A stretch of 34,773 nt of DNA. It comes from Pseudaminobacter soli (ex Li et al. 2025) (GTDB taxonomy: Bacteria > Pseudomonadota > Alphaproteobacteria > Rhizobiales > Rhizobiaceae). The position numbers were made by a program, and so were the translations under genes. Positions 7,339 to 16,120 of the stretch are shown here, one piece after another (the first letter of the stretch is position 1; each line of letters begins with the position of its first letter). The stretch spans positions 1 through 34,773 of the forward strand of contig NZ_PXYL01000032.1 of NCBI RefSeq assembly GCF_003012705.1, read 5' to 3'. The notes beneath the pieces are model-generated. The model was not told where the DNA came from. It was given only the letters and a program-made list of their open reading frames with translations, and did not search any database.

Positions 7339-8364
7339 TCAGTTCCCCTTGTTCTCGGAAGCGCGTGCAAAGTCTTCCTTTTCTTGGTCGCATGTCTCCA
7401 GCGGATAATGGCAGCGCACCATCCGGTTGGCGCCCGCCCTTCGATAAGCCGGCGGCTCGAGGCGGCAGCGCGGTTGAACAAGCGGGCAACGCGTGTGGAA
7501 TTCGCAGCCCGAAGGTCTCCTGAACACGCTCGGGATCTCCCCGCTGACGGCGAGGTGGTAGCTGCGCTGGCGAGGGTCCGGCACCGGCTCGGAGCGAATC
7601 AGGGTCGCGGTGTAAGGATGCTTCGGTGCTGCAAACACCTCCTGTGTCGGTCCGGTCTCGACCAGTCTCCCGAGATACATGATGGCGAGGCGGTCGCTGA
7701 CATGGCGGATCATCGCAAGATTATGAGTGACGATCATCGCGGCGAAGCCTTGTTCGCGCTGCAATTCGCCGACCAGGTTGAGGACGTCGCCCTGGACGGA
7801 GACGTCCAGGCCGGCAGTCGGCTCATCGGCGAGCAGAAGATTCGGCTTCATCGCCAGCGCGCGGGCGACACCGACGCGGCGCGCCTGGCCGCCCGAGAGT
7901 TCGTGGGGAAACCGGTCGACGAACGATGCCGGCAGACCAACCTGCGCCAGCAACGCCTTGGCCGCAGCGCGGCGGTCCGGCATTGGCCGTCCTTGAATGA
8001 TCTGGGGTTCGGTCAGGAGGGTGCCGATGCGCAGCCGCGGGCTGAGCGAAGCGACGGGATCCTGGAACATCATCGACGATTTGCGGCGCATGGCACGGAA
8101 ATCGGCCTGCGTCACGACATCTCTACCCTCGAAGACGATCTGCCCGGCGGCGGCGCGTACAAGCCCGAGAATGGTGCGAGCCAGCGTGGTCTTGCCGGAA
8201 CCGGATTCGCCAACCAGTCCGATTGTCTCGCCCGGCATCACCGACAGCGTGACACCGTCTAGAATATTGAAGCTGGGCAGCGGCAGCGGGTTAAGGAGAC
8301 GGTTGATCAGCCCGCCGCGGGCGAAGGTCACCGCCAGTTCTTCGATCTCAAGCAGCGGGGTCAT
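7339..8364 (-). CDS. ABC transporter ATP-binding protein, OppF/DppF-like
   Basis: One of two ATPases that power the importer. About 341 residues starting [12 protein letters not shown]. It has Walker A GESGSGKTT, signature LSGGQARR, Walker B LLLADEPTAGLD, and the C-terminal oligopeptide-transporter extension with CEFHTRCP and further cysteines that in this family can hold an Fe-S cluster. An in-frame ATG exists 72 bases upstream, but the start at 8364 forms an ATGA four-base overlap with the stop of the preceding ATPase, the standard arrangement, so I prefer it. The stop at 7339 abuts the binding-protein start. Confidence 0.92.
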   Translation of the reverse strand: MTPLLEIEELAVTFARGGLINRLLNPLPLPSFNILDGVTLSVMPGETIGLVGESGSGKTTLARTILGLVRAAAGQIVFEGRDVVTQADFRAMRRKSSMMFQDPVASLSPRLRIGTLLTEPQIIQGRPMPDRRAAAKALLAQVGLPASFVDRFPHELSGGQARRVGVARALAMKPNLLLADEPTAGLDVSVQGDVLNLVGELQREQGFAAMIVTHNLAMIRHVSDRLAIMYLGRLVETGPTQEVFAAPKHPYTATLIRSEPVPDPRQRSYHLAVSGEIPSVFRRPSGCEFHTRCPLVQPRCRLEPPAYRRAGANRMVRCHYPLETCDQEKEDFARASENKGN

Positions 8365-9326
8365 CCGCACACCCCATGGCATCGTGCGATGTGGCATGCC
8401 GAGAGTTTGACGCACGGAGGCACCACATTGCGGCAAGGCTCAAGGGTGCGCTCGCAGCGCGATGCGTAAATGCAACCGGCCGGCGGCTCCGTCAGATTGG
8501 GCAGTGTGCCGGGAATGGTCGGCAGGCGCTCGAGCCTATCGGGAAAGCGCGCGGGATCGCATGCAAGCAGCGCCCGTGTGTAGGGATGGTGGGCGTCGTG
8601 GAAGATCGCGTCGACCTCGCCGCCTTCGACTACCTCGCCCGCATACATCACGTAGACCCGGTCGCAGAGTTCGGCGATGACGCCAAGATGGTGCGAGACG
8701 ACGATGATGATGCCGTTGTATTCGCGTCGCAGTTCGCGCAGCAGGTGAATGATCTGCGCCTCCATGGTCACGTCGAGAGCGGTCGTCGGCTCGTCGGCAA
8801 TGAGCAGGCCGGGGTCAGTCAGAAGTGCTGCGGCAATCGCCATGCGCTGGCGCATGCCGCCCGACAATTCGTGCGGATAGCTCTTCATGCGCTGCTCTGC
8901 GTCCGATATGCCGACGCGCGTAAGCATCGCGGCTATCCTTGCCTTCTTCTGCGATCGGTCCAGGTCTTTGCGGTGATGCTGGAAGTCGACGAGCTGGTCG
9001 CCGATGGTCAGCACCGGGTTGAAGGCAGTCATGGGGTCTTGCGAGACGAGTGCGATCTCGTCGCCGCGAAGGAGGCGGCGGCGGTGCGCGTCTAGGTTGA
9101 CCAGATCGACGCCGTGATAGACGATGGAGCCCTCGACACGAGCGTTGGCCGGTAGGAGATTGGCCAGCGCGGTGACTAGCGTAGACTTGCCGCATCCGCT
9201 TTCGCCGACGATGCCGATCACCTCGCCTGGATGCGCCTCGATGTCGACATGGCGTAGCGCTTGGACACTGCCATGCAGCGTCTCGTAGCGAACGCTGAGA
9301 TCTCTGGCGGCAAGTGAACCCGTCAT
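8361..9326 (-). CDS. ABC transporter ATP-binding protein, OppD/DppD-like
   Basis: The partner ATPase, 321 residues. Walker A is GESGCGKST, the signature LSGGMRQR, Walker [13 protein letters not shown], and the H-loop HHLG follows. The C-terminal extension carries [14 protein letters not shown], the Cys-rich oligopeptide-transporter tail. Its start overlaps the stop of the permease gene by ATGA (9323-9326), and its own stop overlaps the start of the second ATPase in the same way. Such coupling suggests the subunits are made in matched amounts. Confidence 0.92.
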   Translation of the reverse strand: MTGSLAARDLSVRYETLHGSVQALRHVDIEAHPGEVIGIVGESGCGKSTLVTALANLLPANARVEGSIVYHGVDLVNLDAHRRRLLRGDEIALVSQDPMTAFNPVLTIGDQLVDFQHHRKDLDRSQKKARIAAMLTRVGISDAEQRMKSYPHELSGGMRQRMAIAAALLTDPGLLIADEPTTALDVTMEAQIIHLLRELRREYNGIIIVVSHHLGVIAELCDRVYVMYAGEVVEGGEVDAIFHDAHHPYTRALLACDPARFPDRLERLPTIPGTLPNLTEPPAGCIYASRCERTLEPCRNVVPPCVKLSACHIARCHGVCG

Positions 9327-10210
9327 GCTGGCCTCCTCAGCTTTAGGCGAGGGTCGAGATAGTCCCGCAGGCCCTCGCCCAGGAAGGTGAAGCCGAGCGT
9401 GGCGAGCACCAACGGAAAGCCGCCAAAGATGACCATGAAGGGTGCTGAACGGATGCTGGTGTAGCCGTCATAGAGGATGCTGCCCCAGGAAGGCGTCGGC
9501 GGACGAACGCCAAGACCGAGGAAGCTCAGGCCCGCTTCGACCATGATGACGACCGGGATGTCCATCGACAGTAGGATGATCAACGGTCCGACCACATTGG
9601 GCAAAAGATGGACGAAGATGATGCGCACGGTTCCGGCGTCGAGCAGACGCTCGGCCAGGATGTAGTCGCTGTTTTTCAGCGCCAGCGTCTGCGCCCGGAT
9701 CAGCCGCGCATAGCTCGGAAACGAGGTCGCGGCGATGACGATGATCAGCGTACTGGTTCCGGCGCCGAGCACCGTGATGATGGCGAGCGCGAACATTATC
9801 ATGGGGAGCGAATTCAGACTGTCGAAAGTTAGTACCAGCAACGCGTCGAGCCAGCGGGGTCCATAACCGGCGATCAATCCGAGCAAAAGACCGATCGCGC
9901 CGGCGATCACCACCGAAACCATGGCGATCGTCAGCGCGGTGCGCGTCCCAAAGACAATGCGGGAAAGCAGGTCGCGGCCGAGATGGTCGGTGCCGAACCA
10001 ATGCTCGGCCGATGGCGGCTGCAGCTTATGCAGCACGTCGATCTTGGTCGGCGAATAGGGCGCGAGCCAGGGAGCGAGCGCGGCGGTAATGAGAAATCCC
10101 GCCACCAGAATGAGGGCTGCGCCGGTGAACGGATCGGCGAGCAGTGCGCGCAGCGGCGCAAACCGTTGTCGACCCAAGCTGGAGGGGGGGGCTTCAGTCA
10201 CGGAAGACAT
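9323..10210 (-). CDS. ABC transporter permease, OppC/DppC-like
   Basis: A 295-residue inner-membrane permease of the BPD_transp_1 family. An early membrane helix (ALILVAGFLITAALAPWL) is followed by the OppC-type periplasmic segment with HWFGTDHLGRDLLSRIVFG. Several more helices follow, then the EAA-type coupling loop that contacts the ATPase. The family's characteristic VEAGLSFLGLGVRPPTPSWG lies near the C-terminus. The ATG at 10210 has AAGGG upstream and gives a 17-base overlap with the preceding permease gene; an ATG at 10237 is the alternative. Confidence 0.9.
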   Translation of the reverse strand: MSSVTEAPPSSLGRQRFAPLRALLADPFTGAALILVAGFLITAALAPWLAPYSPTKIDVLHKLQPPSAEHWFGTDHLGRDLLSRIVFGTRTALTIAMVSVVIAGAIGLLLGLIAGYGPRWLDALLVLTFDSLNSLPMIMFALAIITVLGAGTSTLIIVIAATSFPSYARLIRAQTLALKNSDYILAERLLDAGTVRIIFVHLLPNVVGPLIILLSMDIPVVIMVEAGLSFLGLGVRPPTPSWGSILYDGYTSIRSAPFMVIFGGFPLVLATLGFTFLGEGLRDYLDPRLKLRRPA

Positions 10211-11144
10211 CGCGAACCCTTGGATCGAGCCGCGCAATCAGCAGATCGGCGGCGATAGTGATTGAGACATAGATGGCGGTCATGATTAGCACCGTACCCA
10301 TGACGACCGGATAGTTGCGGGTGTTGACGGCGTCAGTGACGAGCCTGCCGATGCCTGGCCGGGCAAACACCGCCTCGACGAAGACGGCGCTGGAAAGGAT
10401 ACTGCCCAGCCCCACGGCGACCAGCGAGATGGTCGGGATGATGGCGATGCGCAAGGCGTATTTCGACACGATTTTCCATTCAGGCAGGCCGAAGGAGCGC
10501 GCCGTACGGATGTGCGGCTCGCCCATCACTTCCATCATCGAGGCGCGCACCATGCGGGCGATGTAACCGATCCAGCCGAGCGCGATGGCAAGCGCCGGCA
10601 TGACGAGCGCCTTGGCCTGGCTGACGAGGTCGCCGGTTTCGCCAGCGCCGATCGCCGGCAGCCAGCGCAATGTCACGGCGAAGAGTAGCAGCGAATAGAT
10701 TGCGACGACGAACGACGGCACCGCGATGACGCCGACAGACAGGACTCCTATGATGGCGTCGGCGGCAGTGCCGCGCCGCACCACCGACAGACATCCGAGT
10801 GGAACGCCTATGAGAAGGGCGGCAGCTAGCGACGTGACCCCAAGCACCAGCGTGTTGGGCAGGGCTTCCATGACAAGGGTGGAGACAGGTCGGTTCGACC
10901 AGACGTCGTAGCCGAGGTTGCCGGTGAGCGCATTGCGGAAGAACTCTACGATCTGCCACCACACCGGCTGATCGAGTCCCATGCGCTCGATCAGCATCTT
11001 CTTCAGCTCTGGCGTGGCGCGCGGCCCGAGCGCCACACTCGCCGGATCGCCGGGCACGAGGAACACGGCCGTATACATGACGACCATGACGAAGGTGAGG
11101 ATCAGGAGACCGAGACCAATGCGCTTGATTGCATATGTGAGCAT
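10194..11144 (-). CDS. ABC transporter permease, OppB/DppB-like
   Basis: A 316-residue permease that pairs with the OppC-like protein to form the channel. The start MLTYAIKRIGLGLLILTFV is a family-typical first helix, followed by FLVPGDPAS and a Gly/Pro-bounded periplasmic segment (MGLDQPVWWQ). The EAA coupling region has ARSFGLPEWKIVSKYALR, and the tail VFARPGIGRLVTDAV is also characteristic. AGGGA lies just upstream of the ATG. The gap from the hydrolase stop is 15 bases, so hydrolase and transporter are very likely co-transcribed. Confidence 0.92.
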   Translation of the reverse strand: MLTYAIKRIGLGLLILTFVMVVMYTAVFLVPGDPASVALGPRATPELKKMLIERMGLDQPVWWQIVEFFRNALTGNLGYDVWSNRPVSTLVMEALPNTLVLGVTSLAAALLIGVPLGCLSVVRRGTAADAIIGVLSVGVIAVPSFVVAIYSLLLFAVTLRWLPAIGAGETGDLVSQAKALVMPALAIALGWIGYIARMVRASMMEVMGEPHIRTARSFGLPEWKIVSKYALRIAIIPTISLVAVGLGSILSSAVFVEAVFARPGIGRLVTDAVNTRNYPVVMGTVLIMTAIYVSITIAADLLIARLDPRVRDVFRD

Positions 11145-11159
11145 GGTCCCTGGCCTTCC

Positions 11160-13169
11160 TCAGGCGAAATCACGCCTGATGCGCCGCGTCGCCGAGGCGC
11201 TGTGGACAAGTCGGCCTCGTTCTCGGGCCTCGAGCAGCCAACTCAAATGAAAGTGCGTCGCGTCGGCCGTTAGTTCGGTACGCGCCATGCTCTCCATATC
11301 GGCTTCGGCGCTGGCGACGGCCCAGCGATATTCCGTGACGAGTTTTGCCGAAAGAGGATCGTCGCTGCGGATGCTCATCGTATCGCTGTTTGCGGAGGAA
11401 ACGGTGATACTGCGGTCGTCGTAGCGGGTGCAGCCATGGTCGGAAACCAACGCGATGGTCTGCACGCCGCTGCCGACATCGTCGGTAACAACCCGGCGGT
11501 CGAAACCATCTTGCAGAACCGTGGCCGGAACCGGCGGCGCGGTCTCCGCTTGTTCGAAGCCTACGTCGCGGTCCAGAGGCGACAGCGGGCGGATAGGAAG
11601 GATCAGGGTACTGTCGCTGGTGGCGACCGATAATGTCGACAGGCTTGGCTGCGGCCAGAGGATGGGCCAATGCTGGTTGGCCAGCGCCAACCGGATGCGG
11701 TGGCCTTTAGGCACCGTGCGGGCGAAATCGTTGAGCTTCAGTCGGATCCTAAACGGCGCTCCGACCGGACAAGGTTCGGGATGCTCGTGGCTGTCGCGGT
11801 GGCTGAGATTGAGCACGCCATAGGTCATCAGCGCCGAGGTGCCGTCCGGATAGACATCGCAGAGCCGGACCGCAAGGTTGACGTGCGGCTGGTCGACGGT
11901 GACGAGCAGGTCGACCTCGGGCGCGCCGAGCAGTGTCAGATCTTCGTCAAGCGGCGGCGTGTCGAAACACAGCGCCAGGCCGTCCTCGCGCCGTTGGTCG
12001 ATCGCCATGTCCGGGCAGCTTCCGCCATAACCGCCCCAGCGGCCGCAGTCACGTCCGGCGGTTGCCGGCGAACGCACAGAGAGGAACCTACCGGCAATGG
12101 CCTCTTCACCAAGACCCGTCGCGTTGAGATGGAGTCTACGGCGCTCGATGCGCGGCGAGGGCCATTTTTCTTCCGCGGCCCAGCGGCCGGCATGATTGGG
12201 CAGATAAAAGGGTTGCGGCCGTTCCTCAGCCGAAATCCAGACGCGGTAAAGCGGCTCGGCCATAATGCCGGTGTCTTCGCCAGCGAGCCAGTACCGCCAC
12301 CAGCGTAGCGCCTCCTGGAGATAGCCGATCAACGGCCCAGGCGCGCCCCGACAAGGATAGACATGCGACCACGGGCCGACGATGCCGAGTTTCGGACCTG
12401 GTAGATTTTCGAGCAGACGAGGGACGAAATTGGAATAGCTGTCTTCCCACCCGCACACCGCCATGACCGCGCATTGGATCGCGGAATAGTCCTCGCAGAC
12501 CGACCCCTGACGCCAATAGTCGTCGCGGCGCTGATGGGCCAGCCAGATTTCCGACAGCGAGGTCGTGGCAGCAAGGCGGCTCTCCCATATGGCTCGCCAG
12601 GCCTCTCCGACGATTTGTGGATCGGGCGCCATCGCCTTCTTCACCAGCATGAAGTTCGACCACATCTCCTGCTCGGTCAGGAGCGCGCCGCCCATATAGT
12701 GGATGTCGTCGGCATAGCGATCGTCACTGGCGCATAGCGTGATGATGGCCTTCAGCGCTGGAGGTCTTCTCGCGGCGACCTGGAGCGCATTGAAGCCGCC
12801 CCAGGAAATGCCGGTCATGCCGACATTGCCATTGCACCAGGGCTGAGCAGCGAAATGCGCGATGATCTCGCAGGCGTCCTCCTGCTCGCGCGGTAGATAT
12901 TCGTCCGCCAGATCGCCATCGGAATCGCCGGAGCCGCGAATATCGATACGGACGCAGGCAATGCCATGCCCGGCAAGGTAGGGATGGATGTCGATGTCCC
13001 GCCCCAAAGTGCCGTCGCGGCGGCGATATGGCACCATCTCGACGACGAGTGGCACCCGCGTGTCTGTCTTCGGACGCCACAAGGTCGCTGCGATCCGAGC
13101 GCCATCGGCCAGCGTGATCCAGAACGGATCCACGGTTTCGACAAGAAACGGATACTCGGTTCGTACCAT
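11160..13169 (-). CDS. CocE/NonD-family alpha/beta hydrolase (X-Pro dipeptidyl-peptidase S15 type)
   Basis: A 669-residue hydrolase of the CocE/NonD group, whose members cleave esters (for example cocaine esterase), amides or proline peptides. The N-terminal alpha/beta-hydrolase domain has RGSGDSDGD near 79 and the nucleophile elbow GISWGGF (Ser about 122). The C-terminal jelly-roll domain (PEVDLLVTVDQPHVNLAVRL, then GHRIRLALANQHWP) matches the X-Pro dipeptidyl-peptidase C-terminal module. No signal peptide is seen, so it acts in the cytoplasm, probably on the imported ligand. The chosen start MVRTEYPFL fits the family; a start 72 bases upstream would run through the promoter element. It is the first gene of the minus operon, which suggests that cleavage of an ester or amide precedes demethylation. 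Confidence 0.85.
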   Translation of the reverse strand: MVRTEYPFLVETVDPFWITLADGARIAATLWRPKTDTRVPLVVEMVPYRRRDGTLGRDIDIHPYLAGHGIACVRIDIRGSGDSDGDLADEYLPREQEDACEIIAHFAAQPWCNGNVGMTGISWGGFNALQVAARRPPALKAIITLCASDDRYADDIHYMGGALLTEQEMWSNFMLVKKAMAPDPQIVGEAWRAIWESRLAATTSLSEIWLAHQRRDDYWRQGSVCEDYSAIQCAVMAVCGWEDSYSNFVPRLLENLPGPKLGIVGPWSHVYPCRGAPGPLIGYLQEALRWWRYWLAGEDTGIMAEPLYRVWISAEERPQPFYLPNHAGRWAAEEKWPSPRIERRRLHLNATGLGEEAIAGRFLSVRSPATAGRDCGRWGGYGGSCPDMAIDQRREDGLALCFDTPPLDEDLTLLGAPEVDLLVTVDQPHVNLAVRLCDVYPDGTSALMTYGVLNLSHRDSHEHPEPCPVGAPFRIRLKLNDFARTVPKGHRIRLALANQHWPILWPQPSLSTLSVATSDSTLILPIRPLSPLDRDVGFEQAETAPPVPATVLQDGFDRRVVTDDVGSGVQTIALVSDHGCTRYDDRSITVSSANSDTMSIRSDDPLSAKLVTEYRWAVASAEADMESMARTELTADATHFHLSWLLEARERGRLVHSASATRRIRRDFA

Positions 13170-13179
13170 GCCGGAAGTG

Positions 13180-13213
13180 TCCAGATGCCCTTGTTGAAAA
13201 TTCGTACAACAAG
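13180..13213 (-). promoter_or_regulatory. Operator-like inverted repeat upstream of the CocE-like gene
   Basis: CTTGTTG (13190-13196) and CAACAAG (13207-13213) are exact inverted arms with a ten-base spacer. Read on the minus strand, TTCAACAAGGGCATC matches TTCAACAAGGCCATT at 1338-1352 in front of the flavoprotein gene. The shared element on two divergent outer promoters of one locus suggests a common regulator, most simply the local TetR protein. Confidence 0.45.
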
Positions 13214-13334
13214 AACATCCGACAAGCAACCGAGGCATCAACAGTAGCCGTCTTTTTTGCTCGGGCGCCAGAACTGGCCTGACGGCGTTATCAACTCAAG
13301 CGGTTGCCAGCGCTGTTTGGGATAACGTGCTAGG

Positions 13335-13520
13335 ATGAACTCGCCCGCCGCCAGCCACAAGCACCATCGTTTCCCGGCTCAGATCATCGCCCATGGTGTG
13401 GCTGTATTACCGACTTCCACTCAGCGTTCGTCACGTCGAGAAGATACTGCTGCGACGCGGTATCGTTGTCTCTTACGTCAAGGTCGGCAAATGGGGAAAG
13501 AAGTTGCGAGCTCAGCAGCA
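13335..13520 (+). pseudogene. IS6-family transposase, truncated N-terminal relic
   Basis: The ATG at 13335 gives MNSPAASHKHHRFPAQIIAH. After one extra base the next frame gives VWLYYRLPLSVRHVEKILL, then RRGIVVSYVKVGKWGKKL. This is the zinc-finger/helix-turn-helix start of IS6-family (IS26-like) transposases. Homology ends near 13515, before the DDE catalytic domain, so the gene is dead by frameshift and truncation. The second frame happens to remain open into the next gene, which makes that gene look longer than it is. Confidence 0.75.
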
Positions 13521-13611
13521 AACCCGTAGTTTGAAGTCGCGCGGGATCTTTGCGACCGATGTGACTGCCGTTGTCCGTACATTGCCTTTCACAATGACAA
13601 AGGACCTCATG

Positions 13612-14817
13612 ATGTCGGAAAAACCTAAAGAAGGCCTCGATCGTCGCGACTTCATGATTGCATCTATTGCCACCGTCGGCGCTACGGCTGTTCTCGCCCG
13701 CAACGCAGGCCCCGCGACAGCCCAAGACACAGCGGCATCCTCTGACGACGCGGCGTCAGCACCGCAAGGGACGGTCTATACCGGCGGTGTGATCGAAGGA
13801 AAGAAAGTTGTCAGCCGGCTCGACGTCAACGACCTAGAACCCGGGCAGAAGCACTTTTTGTATTTTCAAGGCGTTGAGATGCCCACCGGACAGCACTGGT
13901 ATGTGTCTGTGACGGTCGCCAAGGGAGCAAAGCCGGGCAAGCGCGTCGTCCTGGTTAGCGGTGTACATGGCGACGAGATGAGTTCTGTGCATACGGTTCA
14001 GAAAGTGATGGACCAACTCGACCCGGTGGAGATGTCGGGTACGGTGATGGCAGTCACAGACGTGTCCCGCCCAGCCATGGAAAGCATGCAGCGCAGATGG
14101 CCCAATTCGGGCAGGGGCATGGATCTGATCGATATGAATCGGGAGTGGCCCGGGAACGAGAATGGCGCCACCGCGGCCAGCCGGCACGCGGGGCTCCTGT
14201 TCAACCGACTCCTTCGGCCGAACGCCGACTTCGCAATCGACTTTCACACCGGGACAACCGGATTCGACGTCACTGCATTCAATATCGCCGGCATGGATGT
14301 GCCCGAGATCAAGGCGATGGTGGACCTATACCCAGTCGGCCAGATCTTCGACAATCATGTGTATCCCGGTGTCCTTCACAACGCGTTTGTTGACGTAGGC
14401 ATCCCGTCCTTCACACCGGAGATTGGTGCTGCTCGGGTCCTGGACCCCGGAAAGATCTCTTTGTTCGTGGAAGGCACTATGAACGTCCTCAAGCATCACG
14501 GCATCGTTGCCGGGCCAATGGGACGTACAGGCAAGGACCTGGATGTTTTTGTCGGCAACAGTGCGTTCCCGATTCTGGCAACTCAGGGCGGGTTAGTCGA
14601 GCATCTGGTCAAGCTCAACGACAAGGTCAACGCCGGGCAGAAGGTGGCCGTCCAGCGCAATAATTTCGGCGAAGTGGTTGCAGAGTATACAAGCAGCGTG
14701 GCTGGAGAGATAACGGGCCAGCGGAGCGATGCAATGTCTGAGCCCGGCAACCCCCTGGTATTTATCCTCTTCAATAAGGCGACAGCAGCAGAGAGCGTTG
14801 AAGCCTATCCCGAGTAG
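13612..14817 (+). CDS. Exported M14-type deacylase (succinylglutamate desuccinylase/aspartoacylase family)
   Basis: A 401-residue zinc hydrolase of the AstE/AspA group of M14 carboxypeptidases, which remove acyl groups from amino acids or related compounds. A Tat signal is visible: DRRDFMIASIATVGATAVLA, then PATAQ. The zinc site has HGDE (His about 119, Glu about 122) in VLVSGVHGDEMSS and a later DFHTGTTG histidine; NREWPGN supplies an arginine typical of the substrate pocket. The C-terminal part (GGLVEHLVKLNDKVNAGQKV, then EVVAEYTSS) resembles the biotinyl/lipoyl-like fold of such proteins. AAAGGA at 13598-13603 favours starts at 13609 or 13612; the open frame further upstream belongs to the IS6 relic. 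Periplasmic localisation is inferred from the signal. Substrate unknown. Confidence 0.8.
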   Translation: MSEKPKEGLDRRDFMIASIATVGATAVLARNAGPATAQDTAASSDDAASAPQGTVYTGGVIEGKKVVSRLDVNDLEPGQKHFLYFQGVEMPTGQHWYVSVTVAKGAKPGKRVVLVSGVHGDEMSSVHTVQKVMDQLDPVEMSGTVMAVTDVSRPAMESMQRRWPNSGRGMDLIDMNREWPGNENGATAASRHAGLLFNRLLRPNADFAIDFHTGTTGFDVTAFNIAGMDVPEIKAMVDLYPVGQIFDNHVYPGVLHNAFVDVGIPSFTPEIGAARVLDPGKISLFVEGTMNVLKHHGIVAGPMGRTGKDLDVFVGNSAFPILATQGGLVEHLVKLNDKVNAGQKVAVQRNNFGEVVAEYTSSVAGEITGQRSDAMSEPGNPLVFILFNKATAAESVEAYPE

Positions 14818-15440
14818 TTCACCTGCGCGAGGTGATCTTCGGGAGAGACGTCCGAATGTTCTCTTCGGTCAAACCTTCGCATCTCCGAACGGTCTTGCGC
14901 GGATTTCTTTGGCCAACGGTGGTTTCGAATGCCATTCGAGACGTTCGGTGTCCACTTCCCGGAACCGCCGCATTGGGCTGTATTTATTCGTCCTGCCTCA
15001 ATGTCCCTTATTGCTGCTCGGACGCCGCAAGCCGTCAGGGTGCTTTTGGCCCCAAGCTGTCGGGCGGCAACCGCGCCTATGTCGGCCATTCGCGAGTTGT
15101 TGGGGTTTCCCGAAGGCCGCCGTTTATTCGGCTTCGCTTGACTGACAAGTTTGTGAGCTTTTTCCACTGCGAAGCATCAGGCTGCGGCGTGAACCGCAAT
15201 CGGTCGAGCGGATCTGGCGCGAGGGGCTGACGGTTCCGTAAAAGCAGCCCAAACAATGACGGCTGCATGCCTGGCAGCTAACATGATATCGGCGTTCGAC
15301 ATCCTGCCGGAAAGAAATCCACATCTCGCAAATTTGCGATCGCGCTGACCGCGCAAGCCTTTGAACAAAAGAACTTCCCCAAATCCGACTCGGCACTAGT
15401 TACCGGTCGCGGACATTGGTCGCCGGTCGGCTGGGACATA
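14818..15440. other. Intergenic stretch between the deacylase and the sulfatase relic
   Basis: A short hairpin (TCACCT 14819-14824, AGGTGA 14830-14835) follows the deacylase stop but lacks a T-run. The middle (about 14830-15160) has overlapping open frames on both strands, none with a convincing ribosome site or recognisable family. An IS3 relic lies at 15167-15258. Bases 15326-15339 form a 14-base palindrome, TCGCAAATTTGCGA, of unknown role. Confidence 0.5.
15167..15258 (+). pseudogene. IS3-family OrfB relic
   Basis: The plus frame reads RLRREPQSVERIWREGLTVP, a stop, then KQPKQ and another stop. It matches the VERIWRREGLKVP-KQPK segment of OrfB transposases from the same IS3 subgroup as the element at the left edge of the window. 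Only about 25 recognisable residues remain. Confidence 0.55.
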
Positions 15441-15467
15441 GTGCAGGCTTTGTTCAGGATGCTTGAG

Positions 15468-15840
15468 ATGCTCAGCAGATTGAGAATGGGGACGATGGCG
15501 CTTGCCGCCGCCACGTCGCTTACGGCAGGCGCGGTACTTTCTCCCTCTTCAGGCATAGATGTCGCCTACGCGCAGGAGGCGGCAAAGCCCAACATCCTCG
15601 TCATCTTCGGCGACGATGTCGGCCAGACCAACTCGCGTGGGCTGGTGGGCTATCAGACACCGAATATCGACCGCATCGCTAATGAGGGCATTCTTTTCAC
15701 CGTCTACTATGGCGAGAACAGTTGCACGGCCGGCCGCTCGACCTTCATTACCGGCCAAACGGCATGGCGGACGGGGCTCTCCAAGGTAGGTGTGCTGGGC
15801 GCTCCCGTCGGCATTCAGGACCGTGACGTCACCATCGCCG
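15468..15840 (+). pseudogene. Arylsulfatase, N-terminal part only
   Basis: The frame from the ATG at 15468 (AGGA eight bases upstream) encodes a signal peptide (MGTMALAAATSLTAGAVL, then AYAQE). The start of a type I sulfatase follows: PNILVIFGDDVGQTN with the metal-binding DD, YQTPNIDRIANEGILF, and SCTAGRS, which contains the C-x-A-x-R formylglycine motif. Family homology stops after DVTIAG (about 15840). The frame stays open to 16076 but the residues become unrelated, so about three quarters of a normal 500-residue sulfatase is missing. The downstream exported HAD hydrolase is a plausible surviving partner. Confidence 0.75.
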
Positions 15841-16120
15841 GAACAACCCGTTTCAGCCGATCCCGCCGGATGGAAGCTCGATCTAATCTGGACGGTTGGT
15901 GCTCTGCTTGCTCTCGCGGTTCTTTCCTGGGTCGGTTTGGCCACCGAGATGATCAGTCTGGTTGGCAGCCGAGCGACCTGCTCAACGCCGTCTCGCAGGC
16001 AAGGCGCAACTGGCTCAACAAGAGTCGAGGGGCGAACAGCGAGACAGTGTCAGCTCTATCCGCACTGAATCCATGATTTGGGTAGGCTTGAACGGCGGAC
16101 CACCTATAGGGAGACGTCAC
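15841..16120. other. Deletion junction between sulfatase relic and HAD gene
   Basis: No intact gene. In the frame two bases off from the sulfatase, 15880-15969 encodes a strongly hydrophobic stretch (IWTVGALLALAVLSWVGLA) resembling one membrane helix, possibly a scrap of a membrane protein brought next to the sulfatase by a deletion. The family is not recognisable. Confidence 0.3.

Noticed and set aside
6615-8262. Two long plus-strand ORFs (210 and 372 residues) opposite the ABC transporter genes
   Set aside because: The minus strand encodes clear SBP and ATPase motifs here; the plus frames are low-quality shadows.
13393-13611. N-terminal extension of the deacylase
   Set aside because: These codons belong to a frameshifted IS6 transposase relic; a ribosome site and a Tat signal support starts at 13609/13612.
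14805-15230. Overlapping 120- and 132-residue ORFs on both strands
   Set aside because: Neither has a ribosome site, family motif or coherent composition; kept as intergenic.
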